The notes: generated by a model from the letters alone, not told the origin. A DNA stretch of 64,000 nt from an uncultured Halomicronema sp. (GCA_937899725.1 CALCCA010000075.1:1-64000), one strand, 5' to 3'; positions 9,065 to 18,549 are shown, counted from the first letter of the stretch. Numbers and translations: made by a program.

Positions 9065-9391
9065 TTAGTCAGGCGACCACACAAATTTGATGCGTAAGTT
9101 TCCCTCATCCGCCGATTGACTCACCAAGGCCCCTGCCACCGGGTCGATCTTGATGCCAAATTCGAGTTCGCAGGCAGCAGGCGGTTTCGGGAGTTTCGCC
9201 AGGGTCTCAGATGTGCGGTTAGCCAGGGCTTGAATTGTGCCCATGGCCTGCACAAGCGCCTGCGCTGATTTCGTCGCGAGTTCTTGCGGATGGCGACAAG
9301 TCGCAGTCGTTTTGCCTCGCCCATCATTCATTTCAAAGAGCACAATCGACTCTTCTGAGGAGGTCACCGTTTGAATAATGTCGCTGTGCAT
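9065..9391 (-). CDS. Trypsin-co-occurring domain (trypco1) protein
   Basis: A 108-residue protein whose C-terminal half (ELEFGIKIDPVAGALVSQS then GNLRIKFVWSP) matches the trypco1 pattern, a small beta-rich domain also called the CU044_2847 family. In other bacteria this domain often sits next to trypsin-like proteases or NTPases in conflict or signalling systems. Here no protease is adjacent: the neighbours are futB and a META-domain gene. The N-terminal half (SEESIVLFEMND) forms the first strands of the same domain. Single gene on the minus strand, transcribed toward futB. Function unknown; the domain call is by pattern recognition. Confidence 0.7.
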   Translation of the reverse strand: MHSDIIQTVTSSEESIVLFEMNDGRGKTTATCRHPQELATKSAQALVQAMGTIQALANRTSETLAKLPKPPAACELEFGIKIDPVAGALVSQSADEGNLRIKFVWSPD

Positions 9392-9944
9392 CGCTTTGCT
9401 GAAGAGTTACCGCTGGCTTCTGATTGTAGTCAAAGCGGTTGCCATTAGGAACTCTGTGTGGAGACTAATTGTGATCGCACCATTTCAGCCCGAATAATTT
9501 TATTTTTCAGCGCTTAATTCATGGCGTCAGTTCGTTCTGGGCATCGAGACGCATTGTCGAGTTTAAAGCTCGTTGCAGACCTCACAATTTGCAGCCGCCA
9601 CATAGTGCCTGCCATTGTGAGCCCAGCGGAGCCTGAGCCGATCATCAGCCAAAGTGAGTTTTCACCGACTGGCTTAGCTGATGAAGGCTGACGGCCTCAA
9701 GCCGTCATGAATCCCCTAGGACGGCGGGTCAATGGCAATTAAAGAAGTATAAACATTGCTTTAGATGCCAAGCACAGGCAGTAATCTACTGGGCAAGTGT
9801 TTGAGAAAACAGGGTCCGCGATCGCAGAATTTAGATGCTGATTTGCTCCAGTTGAAAACCTATTTTCGGCTGGGCTAGGTCTTTTCTCTTTCGCTTTTTC
9901 TCAATTTTTTCACCAAGATGCTACTGAGGTGTGAAGACTAACGC
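9392..9944. other. Noncoding stretch
   Basis: About 550 bases without a credible gene between divergently transcribed genes. TGACGGC (9689-9695) and GCCGTCA (9701-9707) form a 7-bp hairpin with a 5-base loop; it is not followed by a T-tract. One HIP1-like site lies near 9820. Nothing else was identified. Confidence 0.4.
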
Positions 9945-10484
9945 ATGATTTCATATACATCTATTTCATTAGCGACCACGTCGGCCATCGTCTTGAGTAC
10001 GACGCTGGCCGACGTGGCCGCCCAGGCCCAAGAACCCATGCTGACCGACACGGTATGGGAACTGCAGCAAATTCTCTATAACAACGACACTTCCTTAGAG
10101 CCAACTAATCCCGCTGATTACACAATTCAATTTTTTGAAGATGGCACAGTGGGTGTGCAAGCCGACTGCAATGTTGTTCGCGGTACCTATGATGTTCAAC
10201 GCGATTTTATTGCGCTAGGGCCTTCCACACTGGCGGCCTGTGGTCCTGACTCCATCGATGACGAATATCGCCGCGGCCTAGAAGACGCGGTGGGTTATTT
10301 GTTTGAAGACGGCGATCTGTACATGGATTTGCCGGTTGATGTGGGTACGCTCAGGTTCTCTCCCGCGCCGGAAATCGCCGAGGAAATTCCCGAAATGACG
10401 GAAGACCCCATAGTCGAGGAACCGGTAATCGAACCGGAGCCCGAAGTGGAACCCGAGCCCGCACCGATTCGGGGACTCTGGTAA
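9945..10484 (+). CDS. Exported META-domain protein
   Basis: A 179-residue secreted protein. Residues 1-29 form a signal peptide ending in an AxA-like site (VAAQAQ). Residues about 32-125 match the META/HslJ-type beta domain: DTVWELQQIL at its start, IQFFEDGTVGVQADCNVVRGTY with the family's 'D..v.G..gCN...G.Y' pattern, and LAACGP. The C-terminal 50 residues are Glu/Pro-rich and probably disordered. In other bacteria META proteins are linked to stress or heat-shock resistance, but this one has no defined role. It is a single gene, followed by a hairpin at 10530-10563. Confidence 0.8.
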   Translation: MISYTSISLATTSAIVLSTTLADVAAQAQEPMLTDTVWELQQILYNNDTSLEPTNPADYTIQFFEDGTVGVQADCNVVRGTYDVQRDFIALGPSTLAACGPDSIDDEYRRGLEDAVGYLFEDGDLYMDLPVDVGTLRFSPAPEIAEEIPEMTEDPIVEEPVIEPEPEVEPEPAPIRGLW

Positions 10485-10529
10485 GTCAACTCGAAGTCTA
10501 ATGGTCATTGGGTTCGCAGCAGCGTGCTA

Positions 10530-10563
10530 AGCCCTAACGTTGGAGGTGCATTACGTTAGGGCT
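10530..10563 (+). terminator. Hairpin terminator candidate after the META-domain gene
   Basis: AGCCCTAACGT (10530-10540) and ACGTTAGGGCT (10553-10563) form a perfect 11-bp stem with a 12-base loop, 46 bases after the META gene stop. There is no T-tract, so it may be a factor-assisted terminator or an RNA-stabilising structure. Confidence 0.55.
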
Positions 10564-10736
10564 GGTCAGGCATTTGTTGTGAAACGGGAAATCAACATTG
10601 ACGACCGGTCAGACACCGGGGCACCGCATTGCTCCAACGCCCTATCGAATTGGAAAAGTGCTGCTTTAAGCCGCATTGCGATCGGGTCAGATAAGCGGTA
10701 GGCTGCGAGCGCTCATGGTTTTGCCTGCGAGACAAC

Positions 10737-10844
10737 ATGGAAAATCTGACGAATTTAGATGTGGTGTTAGGTGGTTTGGCGATCGCCATCCTAGTTGGTG
10801 GCCTGTGGATGCTGCTAGATGGCACGAGCAGTCTAGGCGATTAG
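10737..10844 (+). CDS. Possible 35-residue single-helix membrane protein
   Basis: A short open frame beginning MENLTNLDVV, with one hydrophobic segment at about 10-27 (LGGLAIAILVGGLWMLL) and a short polar tail. It includes a HIP1-like GGCGATCGCC. Small one-helix proteins of this size are common in cyanobacterial photosystem, cytochrome and NDH-1 complexes, but this sequence matches none of the subunits I know by heart (PetN, PetG, PetM, PsbM, PsbT, PsbX, PsbY, Psb30, NdhP). There is no strong Shine-Dalgarno (GCGAGAC about 6 bases upstream). It could be real or chance; no reading on the opposite strand looks better. Confidence 0.35.
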   Translation: MENLTNLDVVLGGLAIAILVGGLWMLLDGTSSLGD

Positions 10845-10950
10845 GGGTAATGCGCGGCGCTGCCCGCTCGTTCAGGCCGCTGCTCGAAATAGCGTCCCGA
10901 TCGCCCGAGTTGAGCAGAGTCGCCCCCTTCCAGCAAGCGACTTAGGTCTA

Positions 10951-11092
10951 ATACCAATTCTCTGAAACTGGGCTACAGATCTTCCTTGCGACGCCGCTCA
11001 AGGAACGTCGGCTGAGCGGAGTCGTTCGCATCGCGTCTCCCCGAGGGAGAAAGCCGACTTGTCTGTGTCGCTGTAATTCGTAGAATTGGTAT
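10951..11092 (-). repeat. Dispersed structured repeat, copy 1 (MITE-like)
   Basis: A 142-base element bounded by perfect 11-bp terminal inverted repeats, ATACCAATTCT and AGAATTGGTAT. Its interior matches, in reverse orientation, the elements at 18550-18690 and 51533-51698 (shared words include AAGTCGGCTTTCTCCC, GGAAGATCTGTAG and GAGCGGAGTCG). An internal inverted repeat of about 11 bp would fold into a hairpin. There is no coding capacity. The terminal repeats and small size suggest a non-autonomous transposable element; a TA at each end would fit IS630/Tc1-type insertion. Confidence 0.75.
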
Positions 11093-11158
11093 AAGTCCAC
11101 ACCCTAATCAGCGACATCGGGCGCACTGTGGCCCACAGAGCAGTGCCCTTGGTCGGCG

Positions 11159-11908
11159 TCAGACTTTGCCAAACCGGCGATGACGCTTTTGATAGGCACA
11201 GAGGGCACGGTGAAACTCCGTCGGATCAAAATCAGGCCATAGCGTATCGGTGACATAAAGCTCAGCGTAGGCGAGCTGCCACAGCAAAAAATTGCTGAGC
11301 CGCATTTCTCCACTGGTGCGAATTAACAGGTCAGGGTCTTCAAGATTGGCGGTGTAAAGATGATGACTAAAGAGGGACTCATCGATATCTTCGGGGGCTA
11401 GCTGGCCCCGCTGCACTTGGGTCGCGATCGCCCGACAGGCCTGCACAATTTCTTGGCGACCGCCGTAGTTAGTCGCCACGGTAAAGCGAATACCGGGATT
11501 GCTTTGGGTTTGTTGCACCGCTCGATCAATCTCCTCTTGCAAGGAAGCGGGCAGCGACTGCAGATTACCGACAAACTGAATGCGGACACCTTCTTTATCC
11601 ATATCTCTGAGTTCTTGACGCAACACCCGCTCAAACAGCGTCATCAAAAAGGCCACTTCTTCTAGCGGACGCCCCCAGTTCTCCGTCGAAAAGGCATAGG
11701 CTGTTAGAGCCCCAACGCCCCAGTCATTGCACGTTCGCAGCAGCTTTTTGAGCGTGTCAACTCCGCGTCGGTGGCCCATGATCCGGGGCAACCCCTGCTG
11801 TTTGGCCCAGCGCCCGTTGCCATCCATAATCACCGCGACATGGCGGGGCAGTTTTTGCGTATCGATATCAGCGGGTAGAGAAGAGGTGACAAAAGGCTCA
11901 GCGGTCAT
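11159..11908 (-). CDS. uppS: Isoprenyl transferase (undecaprenyl diphosphate synthase)
   Basis: A 249-residue cis-prenyltransferase that extends farnesyl diphosphate with isopentenyl diphosphate to make the C55 lipid carrier for peptidoglycan and polysaccharide building. Seen: the [13 protein letters not shown] motif with the catalytic Asp near residue 29, [14 protein letters not shown], the family's TNYGGR, and [19 protein letters not shown], which carries the Arg and Ser residues that bind isopentenyl diphosphate. ATG at 11908 overlaps the cdaA stop by 11 bases; a GTG three codons earlier is possible. Last gene of lysA-cdaA-uppS. Confidence 0.93.
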   Translation of the reverse strand: MTAEPFVTSSLPADIDTQKLPRHVAVIMDGNGRWAKQQGLPRIMGHRRGVDTLKKLLRTCNDWGVGALTAYAFSTENWGRPLEEVAFLMTLFERVLRQELRDMDKEGVRIQFVGNLQSLPASLQEEIDRAVQQTQSNPGIRFTVATNYGGRQEIVQACRAIATQVQRGQLAPEDIDESLFSHHLYTANLEDPDLLIRTSGEMRLSNFLLWQLAYAELYVTDTLWPDFDPTEFHRALCAYQKRHRRFGKV

Positions 11909-12830
11909 TTTTTCCACGAGGGGCCGACGACGAAAAGCGGAACAAACGTTGCAGGAGCGATCGCCCCTGCCGGAGCAACCGTTTGCTCAAGCTTTTGAGT
12001 TGCGGGCTGACGGCATCTCGATCAACCGATAGAGATAGCCGGGCGCTTAACAACTCCCTTAGTTTACTGCTGGTTAGGGGCCGATTTAGCCTTCCTCTTT
12101 CGGCTAAAGAGATTGAGCCCGTTTCTTCAGAAACAACGATACAGAGACAGTCTTCGACCCGTTCAGTAATGCCCATGGCCGCCCGATGGCGAGTGCCCAG
12201 CTGTCGCGAAGCCGAGCGTTCCGAAATGGGTAAAATCACGCCCGCTGCCAGCACCCGCGAACCCCGCACTAACACCGCACCGTCATGCAGCAGCGTACTA
12301 GTCTGAAAAATAGTTTGCAGGAGTTCTCGCGAAACTTCGGCATTGAGTTTGACCCCCGGCACCGAAAAATCCCGCTCGTCAATAGGGCGATCGGTTTCCA
12401 CAATAATCAGCGCCCCAATGCGATTTTGCGATAGCTCTTTAGCGGCATCCACCAGCTCATCGACGACATTATCAGGCTGGGGCGTCAAATCGCGATCGGG
12501 CAGCACCAGCAACTGGCCTAACCGCCCCCGGCCAATTTGCTCTAGCAGTCGCCGAAATTCGCCCTGCAAGATAAAGGCCATCGCGACTGCCGCCCCAATC
12601 ACCAGCTTATCGAGTACAAAAGCGAGTAAAGACAGACCGATATGTCGGCTCATCGTCGCTGCTAACAGCAGAATAATGAACCCCCGCACCATCCACAGGG
12701 TGCGGCGTTCACCAATGAGCACCAGGATGGTGTAGACCAGTAGCACAACCAGCACGCCATCCAAGAGTCTTAATGGCCACCCCCGAATAATGTCGAGGAT
12801 GATCTGCCCTAGCTCCCAGAATTGCCCCAT
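11898..12830 (-). CDS. cdaA: Diadenylate cyclase CdaA (c-di-AMP synthase)
   Basis: A 310-residue membrane enzyme that condenses two ATP into cyclic di-AMP, a second messenger that controls ion and osmotic balance and, in cyanobacteria, night survival and carbon handling. Three hydrophobic helices fill residues about 25-90. The DAC domain follows, with both active-site motifs intact: HDGAVLVRG (DGA at 183-185) and [10 protein letters not shown] (RHR at 214-216). The C-terminal about 40 residues are basic and variable. The gene is in the conserved cyanobacterial order lysA-cdaA-uppS and overlaps uppS, so it is probably translationally coupled to it. The symbol dacA is also used. Confidence 0.93.
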   Translation of the reverse strand: MGQFWELGQIILDIIRGWPLRLLDGVLVVLLVYTILVLIGERRTLWMVRGFIILLLAATMSRHIGLSLLAFVLDKLVIGAAVAMAFILQGEFRRLLEQIGRGRLGQLLVLPDRDLTPQPDNVVDELVDAAKELSQNRIGALIIVETDRPIDERDFSVPGVKLNAEVSRELLQTIFQTSTLLHDGAVLVRGSRVLAAGVILPISERSASRQLGTRHRAAMGITERVEDCLCIVVSEETGSISLAERGRLNRPLTSSKLRELLSARLSLSVDRDAVSPQLKSLSKRLLRQGRSLLQRLFRFSSSAPRGKNDR

Positions 12831-13002
12831 GTGCAGTGCCGTAGCTTAGTTTCAACGGTTGGGTGCCAAGCGATCGTGCCAGCTGGGGCCCTGTGGCCCA
12901 GAGGCTCCCAACCTGTCCGTTCGCGCCTTGACAGCATTCGAGAAATCACCGCTCAGACCCGCGCGGGGTCACGGTTTGCCCTCAAGAACAGTTGACCTCG
13001 TC

Positions 13003-14409
13003 CTAGCTAGCAGGTGCGAGGGAAGCTGGCAAGCAATCATGACGCATCAAATCCTGTAACGTTTCCCGCTGGATGATGAGATGAGCGTCTCCAGCATTGA
13101 CCAAAATCGCTGCCGGTCGGGGTACCCGATTGTAGTTAGACGCCATGCTGTAGTTATAGGCACCGGTACCTGCCACAACGATAACGTCATTCGCTGTCAG
13201 CGCGGGCAAATCGGCTTCTTGAATGACCACATCACCCGACTCACAGTGCTTGCCCGCCAGCGTCGTTTTCTCAGTCAGCGGGGCTGACATCCGATTGGCG
13301 ACCAAAGCCCGATAGACCGACTGATAGGTGATCGGTCGCGGATTATCTGACATGCCGCCATCTACGGCCACGTAGGTGCGAATGCCAGGCACCGTTTTTT
13401 GGCTGCCGACGGTGTATGCCGTCACGCAGGCCGAGCCAATCAGCGATCGCCCTGGTTCGGCAATCAGTCGGGGCAGCGGCACGCCCTGCAGCTCGCAGGC
13501 TTCGGCAACCGCTTCTGCCACCGTTTTGACCCAGTTCTCGATACTGGGGGGATCATCCGCCTCGGTATAGCAAATGCCCAATCCGCCGCCGATATCCAAT
13601 TCGGTGACGGGCAGACCATACTCTGCCGCCTTTTGGAACCAACGCACCATGACCCCGGCCAAATCAGCATGGGGTTGGAGTTCAAAAATCTGAGAACCAA
13701 TGTGGGCCTGTAAGCCGATGCAGCGCAGCTGCGGCTGTCTTGCCACGTACTGAAACACGGCTTCGATCTGATCTGGGTCAAAGCCAAACTTACTATCGAG
13801 GTGGCCGGTGCGAATGTATTCGTGAGTATGGCACTCAATACCGGGGGTCAGACGCAGCAAAATGGGCACCGCACTCTCGGCACCAGCCAACAGCTGACTC
13901 AGCGACTCCAACTCCAACCAGTTATCCACCACAATGCGGCAACCACTGTCAATGCCCTGCTGCAGCTCATCAAGCGACTTATTGTTGCCGTGAAAGTAGA
14001 GATGTTCCGCCGGCACTCCCGCCTTAATCGCCGTCAACAGCTCCCCGGCGGAAACGACGTCCACGCCTAAGCCCTCGCTATGCACCACGGCGCAGACGGC
14101 CAGGCAGTTCCAGGCTTTAGAGGCATAAATCACCAACGCCTCCCCCGGATAGTGGTGCGCCATCGCCTCGCGATATTGCTGACAGGCGGCTCGCAGCGTC
14201 GCCTCATCCAAAATATAGAGCGGTGAGCCAAACCGCTCGATCAACTCGGGGACGTCACAGCCCCCCACCACCAAATGATCGGTCTCAGAAACTTGGGCCG
14301 ATAGCGGTAGTAAGTTTTGATTGGGTGAGGAACTACGGGCCTGAAGCGTCGCCGCATGGGCCGTCAAATAGCTCAGGCTAGTCTTGGCGGAATCGACAGT
14401 GGAAACCAT
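13003..14409 (-). CDS. lysA: Diaminopimelate decarboxylase
   Basis: A 468-residue PLP enzyme of the alanine-racemase-fold III family, which decarboxylates meso-diaminopimelate to L-lysine, the last step of lysine synthesis. The PLP lysine is in the YASKAWN motif. HIGSQIF, LDIGGGLGICY, EPGRSLIG (phosphate and substrate binding) and the C-terminal CESGDV and AGAYNYSMASNYN motifs (the second with G before it) are all present, so the enzyme should be active. The frame is open for 57 further codons, but ATG at 14409 (MVSTVDSAKTS) fits the usual cyanobacterial N-terminus; the upstream part would run into the rimI promoter region. First gene of lysA-cdaA-uppS, divergent from rimI. Confidence 0.92.
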   Translation of the reverse strand: MVSTVDSAKTSLSYLTAHAATLQARSSSPNQNLLPLSAQVSETDHLVVGGCDVPELIERFGSPLYILDEATLRAACQQYREAMAHHYPGEALVIYASKAWNCLAVCAVVHSEGLGVDVVSAGELLTAIKAGVPAEHLYFHGNNKSLDELQQGIDSGCRIVVDNWLELESLSQLLAGAESAVPILLRLTPGIECHTHEYIRTGHLDSKFGFDPDQIEAVFQYVARQPQLRCIGLQAHIGSQIFELQPHADLAGVMVRWFQKAAEYGLPVTELDIGGGLGICYTEADDPPSIENWVKTVAEAVAEACELQGVPLPRLIAEPGRSLIGSACVTAYTVGSQKTVPGIRTYVAVDGGMSDNPRPITYQSVYRALVANRMSAPLTEKTTLAGKHCESGDVVIQEADLPALTANDVIVVAGTGAYNYSMASNYNRVPRPAAILVNAGDAHLIIQRETLQDLMRHDCLPASLAPAS

Positions 14410-14537
14410 AAACTTTGCTGCTGTGTTTACTAAGGATGGACGGGGCAGAAAGGGGCGCCTCAACCGAGGTCTGAGAGTATCAGTGTACAATCGGGAACCA
14501 ATCCCCTGCTGACTGTGGCGGCTTAATCCTTCTAAAG

Positions 14538-15089
14538 ATGCGCGTTCTTTGCCGCCCTGTGGTCTCTCAAGATTTACCAACTGTGGTCACTTTAGACCAT
14601 CGATGTTTTGGTGGGTTATGGAGTGAAGCAGCCTATATCCGAGAAATGGGGAGCCCCAATAGTGATTTGTGGGTGCTGGAGGTCATGGCTACCCCGCGAT
14701 CGCTCAGTCACCTCAGCGGCATTGGCTGCGTTTGGGCCATCCTCGAAGAAGCCCATCTCACCCTCTTGGGCGTCGAACCGGCCGAGCAGGGCCAAGGGCT
14801 CGGACAATGGCTGCTGATTGAATTACTGCGCGCGGCGATCGCGCGCGGGCTCACCCGCGCCACGCTAGAGGTGCGCCCCACTAACCAGCGAGCACTGACG
14901 CTATACAAAAAGTATGGGTTCAGCGTCGCGGGCGAGCGGCGGCATTATTACCCCGATGGCGAGAGCGCTTTAATTCTCTGGAAACAAAGTTTGCAAGCTC
15001 CCAGCTTTGCAGCAATATTGCAGCACCAACAAGTGCGCTTGTGCCAACAGTATCAGCTGACGAGCAGTCCTCGATCTAGACCGCACTAA
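14538..15089 (+). CDS. rimI: Ribosomal-protein-alanine N-acetyltransferase
   Basis: A 183-residue GNAT acetyltransferase of the RimI type, expected to acetylate the N-terminal alanine of ribosomal protein S18 and possibly other proteins. The acetyl-CoA loop is VEPAEQGQGLGQWLL (about 88-102), preceded by the strand AHLTLLGV and followed by EVRPTNQRALTLYKKYGF, the classic RimI motif with Asn and Tyr near the active site. The C-terminal 30 residues after LILWKQSL are an extension beyond the core fold. The gene is divergent from lysA across 128 bases and upstream of clpC in the same direction, an order shared by many cyanobacteria. Confidence 0.88.
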   Translation: MRVLCRPVVSQDLPTVVTLDHRCFGGLWSEAAYIREMGSPNSDLWVLEVMATPRSLSHLSGIGCVWAILEEAHLTLLGVEPAEQGQGLGQWLLIELLRAAIARGLTRATLEVRPTNQRALTLYKKYGFSVAGERRHYYPDGESALILWKQSLQAPSFAAILQHQQVRLCQQYQLTSSPRSRPH

Positions 15090-15253
15090 CGCGTTGACTG
15101 GATCCACAGACAGCCTTACTGCAAAAATTAAGAGAAGGCAATGAAAGTTTAAGAGACCAAGCATAACTGGATGCGACTTGGTTCTAGAAAAAGTGGATGA
15201 CGGGCGGTTTTCACCACTGTGTACGGTGCCACAGTTCGCCAATACCCCTGTGT

Positions 15254-15259
15254 TAGAAT
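15254..15259 (+). promoter_or_regulatory. Candidate extended -10 element for clpC
   Basis: TAGAAT preceded by TG and one base (TGTTAGAAT) lies 41 bases before the clpC start. This fits an extended -10 promoter of a primary sigma factor; no convincing -35 box was found at the right distance. Confidence 0.35.
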
Positions 15260-15300
15260 CACCGTAACCAGCGCCCAGCAGGTATTTTGGATTTCAAATA

Positions 15301-17769
15301 ATGTTTGAACGCTTCACAGAAAAAGCCATTAAAGTCATTATGCTCGCCCAAGAGGAGGCCCGCCGCTTGGGCCACAATTTTGTGGGAACGGAGCAAATTC
15401 TCCTTGGTCTTATAGGAGAAGGCACGGGGGTCGCCGCCAAAGTGCTCAAGTCAATGGGCGTCAATCTCAAAGATGCGCGTATTGAAGTTGAGAAAATCAT
15501 TGGTCGCGGCTCTGGTTTTGTTGCCGTTGAGATTCCCTTCACACCACGCGCTAAGCGGGTGCTAGAGCTTTCCCTAGAGGAAGCTCGTCAGTTGGGACAC
15601 AACTACATCGGCACCGAACATTTGTTGTTAGGGCTGATTCGCGAAGGTGAGGGCGTCGCTGCCCGCGTTCTAGAGAATCTTGGTGTCGACCTTTCTAAGG
15701 TGCGGACGCAGGTGATTCGGATGCTTGGTGAGACCGCAGAAGTTTCCTCGGGTGGGGGGCAAGGCCGCACCAAAACTCCCACACTTGATGAGTTTGGCTC
15801 CAACCTGACGCAGATGGCTGGGGAAGGTAAGCTTGACCCCGTGGTGGGTCGCCAAAAAGAAATTGAACGCGTAATCCAGATTTTGGGTCGGCGGACTAAA
15901 AATAATCCAGTGCTCATCGGTGAGCCTGGCGTGGGCAAGACGGCGATCGCCGAGGGGCTCGCCCAGCGCATCATGAACGGCGATATTCCCGACATTCTCG
16001 AAGAGAAGCGGGTCGTCACGCTAGATATTGGCTTGCTGGTCGCCGGCACCAAGTATCGCGGTGAGTTTGAAGAGCGCCTGAAAAAAATCATGGACGAAAT
16101 CCGCTCGGCGGGTAACGTCATTTTAGTGATTGATGAGGTACACACCCTGATTGGGGCGGGGGCTGCTGAGGGTGCGATCGATGCCGCTAACATTCTCAAA
16201 CCGGCCTTGGCTCGTGGTGAACTGCAGTGCATCGGGGCCACCACCCTTGATGAGTACCGCAAGCACATCGAGCGAGATGCCGCGCTTGAGCGGCGATTCC
16301 AGCCGGTGATGGTGGGTGAACCGAGCATCGAAGAAACCATCGAAATTCTGCATGGTTTGCGCGATCGCTACGAACAGCACCACAAGCTGAAGATTACCGA
16401 CGACGCCTTGGATGCGGCCGCCAAACTGGCGGATCGATATATTTCTGATCGATTCCTACCCGACAAAGCGATCGACCTGATTGATGAGGCCGGTTCACGG
16501 GTGCGATTGATCAACTCGCAACTGCCACCGGCAGCCAAAGAGCTGGATAAGGAGCTGCGCCAAGTCCTTAAAGATAAGGACAATGCGGTGCGCTCTCAGG
16601 ACTTTGATACGGCTGGCGAGCTGCGCGATCGCGAAATGGAAATTAAAGCCGAGATTCGCAGCATCGCCCAAAACAAAAAGGCCGATGACGAAAGCGGTGA
16701 AGATATGCCTTCCGTCACTGAGGAAGACATTGCTCAAATCGTCGCCTCTTGGACTGGCGTACCGGTCAGCAAGCTCACCGAGTCCGAGTCCGAAAAGCTG
16801 CTGCATATGGAAGACACCCTCCATCAGCGGCTAATCGGCCAAGACGAAGCGGTGAAAGCCATTTCCCGTGCGATTCGACGGGCGCGAGTCGGGCTGAAGA
16901 ATCCCAATCGTCCCATTGCGAGCTTTATCTTCTCGGGGCCGACCGGGGTCGGTAAAACCGAACTCACAAAATCGTTGGCAGCTTACTTCTTCGGCTCTGA
17001 AGAGGCGATGATTCGCCTCGACATGTCGGAGTTTATGGAGCGCCATACGGTCTCCAAGCTCATCGGTTCACCGCCCGGATATGTCGGCTACAGCGAAGGT
17101 GGCCAGCTCACTGAAGCAGTACGGCGACGGCCTTACACGGTAGTGCTGTTCGATGAAATCGAGAAAGCACACCCCGATGTCTTCAACATGCTGCTGCAAA
17201 TTCTGGAAGATGGTCGCCTAACTGATGCTAAAGGTCGGACGGTTGACTTCAAGAACACGCTGCTGATCATGACTTCTAACATCGGTTCTAAAGTTATTGA
17301 GAAAGGCGGCGGCGGCCTCGGCTTCGACTTTGAAGATGATCAAGCAGAATCGCAATACAACCGTATTCGGTCTTTGGTCAACGAAGAGCTGAAGCAGTAC
17401 TTCCGCCCTGAGTTCTTGAACCGGCTAGATGAAATCATTGTCTTCCGCCAGCTCACTAAGGACGAGGTCAAAGAGATTGCCGATATTTTGCTGAAGGAAG
17501 TCTTTGGGCGTCTGTTGGAGCAGGGTATTGAGCTGGAGGTGACGGCTCGCTTTAAAGACCGCTTGGTCGAAGAGGGCTACAACCCCAGTTATGGTGCTCG
17601 ACCCCTGCGTCGAGCCATCATGCGCCTGCTAGAAGACACGCTAGCTGAGGAGATTTTGTCTGGTCGCCTCGGTGAAGGTGACACCGCATCGGTGGATGTT
17701 GATGACACGGGCAAAGTCGTTATCCAACCCGGTGAGCGGCGTGAATTGCTAACTCAAGCGGCTGACTAA
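15301..17769 (+). CDS. clpC: ATP-dependent Clp protease ATPase subunit ClpC
   Basis: An 822-residue Hsp100 unfoldase that feeds substrates to the ClpP/ClpR protease. Order: two Clp_N repeats (residues about 3-145), first AAA+ domain with Walker A GEPGVGKT (207-214) and Walker [10 protein letters not shown], a UVR/M-domain stretch near 420-455, second AAA+ domain with GPTGVGKT near 545 and Walker [12 protein letters not shown], then the C-terminal D2-small domain. The LGF/GFD tripeptide (GLGFDFED) that contacts ClpP is visible after IEKGGG. Length and motifs fit essential cyanobacterial ClpC. It stands as its own unit with a candidate promoter at 15254 and a strong terminator at 17813-17852. 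Confidence 0.97.
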   Translation: MFERFTEKAIKVIMLAQEEARRLGHNFVGTEQILLGLIGEGTGVAAKVLKSMGVNLKDARIEVEKIIGRGSGFVAVEIPFTPRAKRVLELSLEEARQLGHNYIGTEHLLLGLIREGEGVAARVLENLGVDLSKVRTQVIRMLGETAEVSSGGGQGRTKTPTLDEFGSNLTQMAGEGKLDPVVGRQKEIERVIQILGRRTKNNPVLIGEPGVGKTAIAEGLAQRIMNGDIPDILEEKRVVTLDIGLLVAGTKYRGEFEERLKKIMDEIRSAGNVILVIDEVHTLIGAGAAEGAIDAANILKPALARGELQCIGATTLDEYRKHIERDAALERRFQPVMVGEPSIEETIEILHGLRDRYEQHHKLKITDDALDAAAKLADRYISDRFLPDKAIDLIDEAGSRVRLINSQLPPAAKELDKELRQVLKDKDNAVRSQDFDTAGELRDREMEIKAEIRSIAQNKKADDESGEDMPSVTEEDIAQIVASWTGVPVSKLTESESEKLLHMEDTLHQRLIGQDEAVKAISRAIRRARVGLKNPNRPIASFIFSGPTGVGKTELTKSLAAYFFGSEEAMIRLDMSEFMERHTVSKLIGSPPGYVGYSEGGQLTEAVRRRPYTVVLFDEIEKAHPDVFNMLLQILEDGRLTDAKGRTVDFKNTLLIMTSNIGSKVIEKGGGGLGFDFEDDQAESQYNRIRSLVNEELKQYFRPEFLNRLDEIIVFRQLTKDEVKEIADILLKEVFGRLLEQGIELEVTARFKDRLVEEGYNPSYGARPLRRAIMRLLEDTLAEEILSGRLGEGDTASVDVDDTGKVVIQPGERRELLTQAAD

Positions 17770-17812
17770 AAGCCGGAATGAACGCAGGCATTGTCCATCG
17801 TTCCTAGCATCG

Positions 17813-17852
17813 GTAAGGGCAGCTCTCTTTTAGGGGCTGCCCTTACTTTTTT
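17813..17852 (+). terminator. Rho-independent terminator of clpC
   Basis: GTAAGGGCAGC (17813-17823) and GCTGCCCTTAC (17836-17846) form a perfect 11-bp stem with a 12-base loop, directly followed by six T. It lies 44 bases after the clpC stop. Confidence 0.9.
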
Positions 17853-17995
17853 GTAAACATTGTTAAAGGCGATTCTCAGATAGCTTGCTAGACGCTGAGT
17901 TGCCCTGAATAATGAGTGACATAGGTTTGCAGGATGATAGATTCCTTAAGCCTCAGCTTGATAATTCGCAATCATCGGCAGTTTGGAGAACTCAT

Positions 17996-18418
17996 ATGGG
18001 CCTGATAAAAACGGTATTTGGTGGCATCTTTGGCCTGATCGGTGGCATCTTTGGCAGCATTGCTGGCATCTTTGGCATTGGCAAAAAAGGTGAGTATTTT
18101 ATGGAGCTGGACGAAGCCAGTGCCCCCGCAACGGCTCCGGCCCAACCCGCTGCGGAACCTGCTCCCGCCCCACCTGCGGCAGTAGCCTCGACCGCCTCTC
18201 AGGAACCTGCGCTGAAAGCCGTCGCGAAGCCAGCGGCTGCCCCCGTTAAACCGACAGCAGTCACTCAGCCTCAAGCGCCACTGGTCACTAACTTTGCCAC
18301 TGATTATTTGGTCAACCCGAGAATTAATCGGTCGCCGCGTCGCCGCCCTGGCCCGAGTATGTCGCCGTTCAAAGATATGGTTCGCGATATGAGTCGTAAG
18401 TCGCCCTCTATGGGCTGA
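17996..18418 (+). CDS. Conserved cyanobacterial protein with glycine-rich hydrophobic N-terminus
   Basis: A 140-residue protein. Residues 1-32 are three near-repeats of GGIFG(L/S)I, ending GIFGIGKKGEYFMELDEA, a pattern I associate with small cyanobacterial proteins of unknown function. The repeats could form a glycine-zipper helical hairpin in or on a membrane. Residues about 40-105 are Ala/Pro-rich and likely disordered; the basic tail has NRSPRRRPGPSMSPFKDMVR. The start was set at ATG 17996 because GGAGAA lies 5 bases upstream; the open frame extends 28 codons further without such a site. A terminator hairpin follows. Confidence 0.75.
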   Translation: MGLIKTVFGGIFGLIGGIFGSIAGIFGIGKKGEYFMELDEASAPATAPAQPAAEPAPAPPAAVASTASQEPALKAVAKPAAAPVKPTAVTQPQAPLVTNFATDYLVNPRINRSPRRRPGPSMSPFKDMVRDMSRKSPSMG

Positions 18419-18451
18419 TCGTTCAGCGTTATCACTGCATAATTCATGAAC

Positions 18452-18490
18452 AAACCGGCAAGTCTTGAGGTCATCAAGGCTTGCCGGTTT
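18452..18490 (+). terminator. Terminator hairpin
   Basis: AAACCGGCAAG (18452-18462) and CTTGCCGGTTT (18480-18490) form a perfect 11-bp stem, with inner CTTG/CAAG arms lengthening the hairpin. A weak T-rich stretch (CTGTTTG) follows. It lies about 30 bases past the stop of the glycine-rich protein gene. Confidence 0.7.
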
Positions 18491-18549
18491 CTGTTTGATC
18501 AGACTCAATGGCGCTTTCTGTCAGTATCGTCTGGCCAGGCATCTTATGG

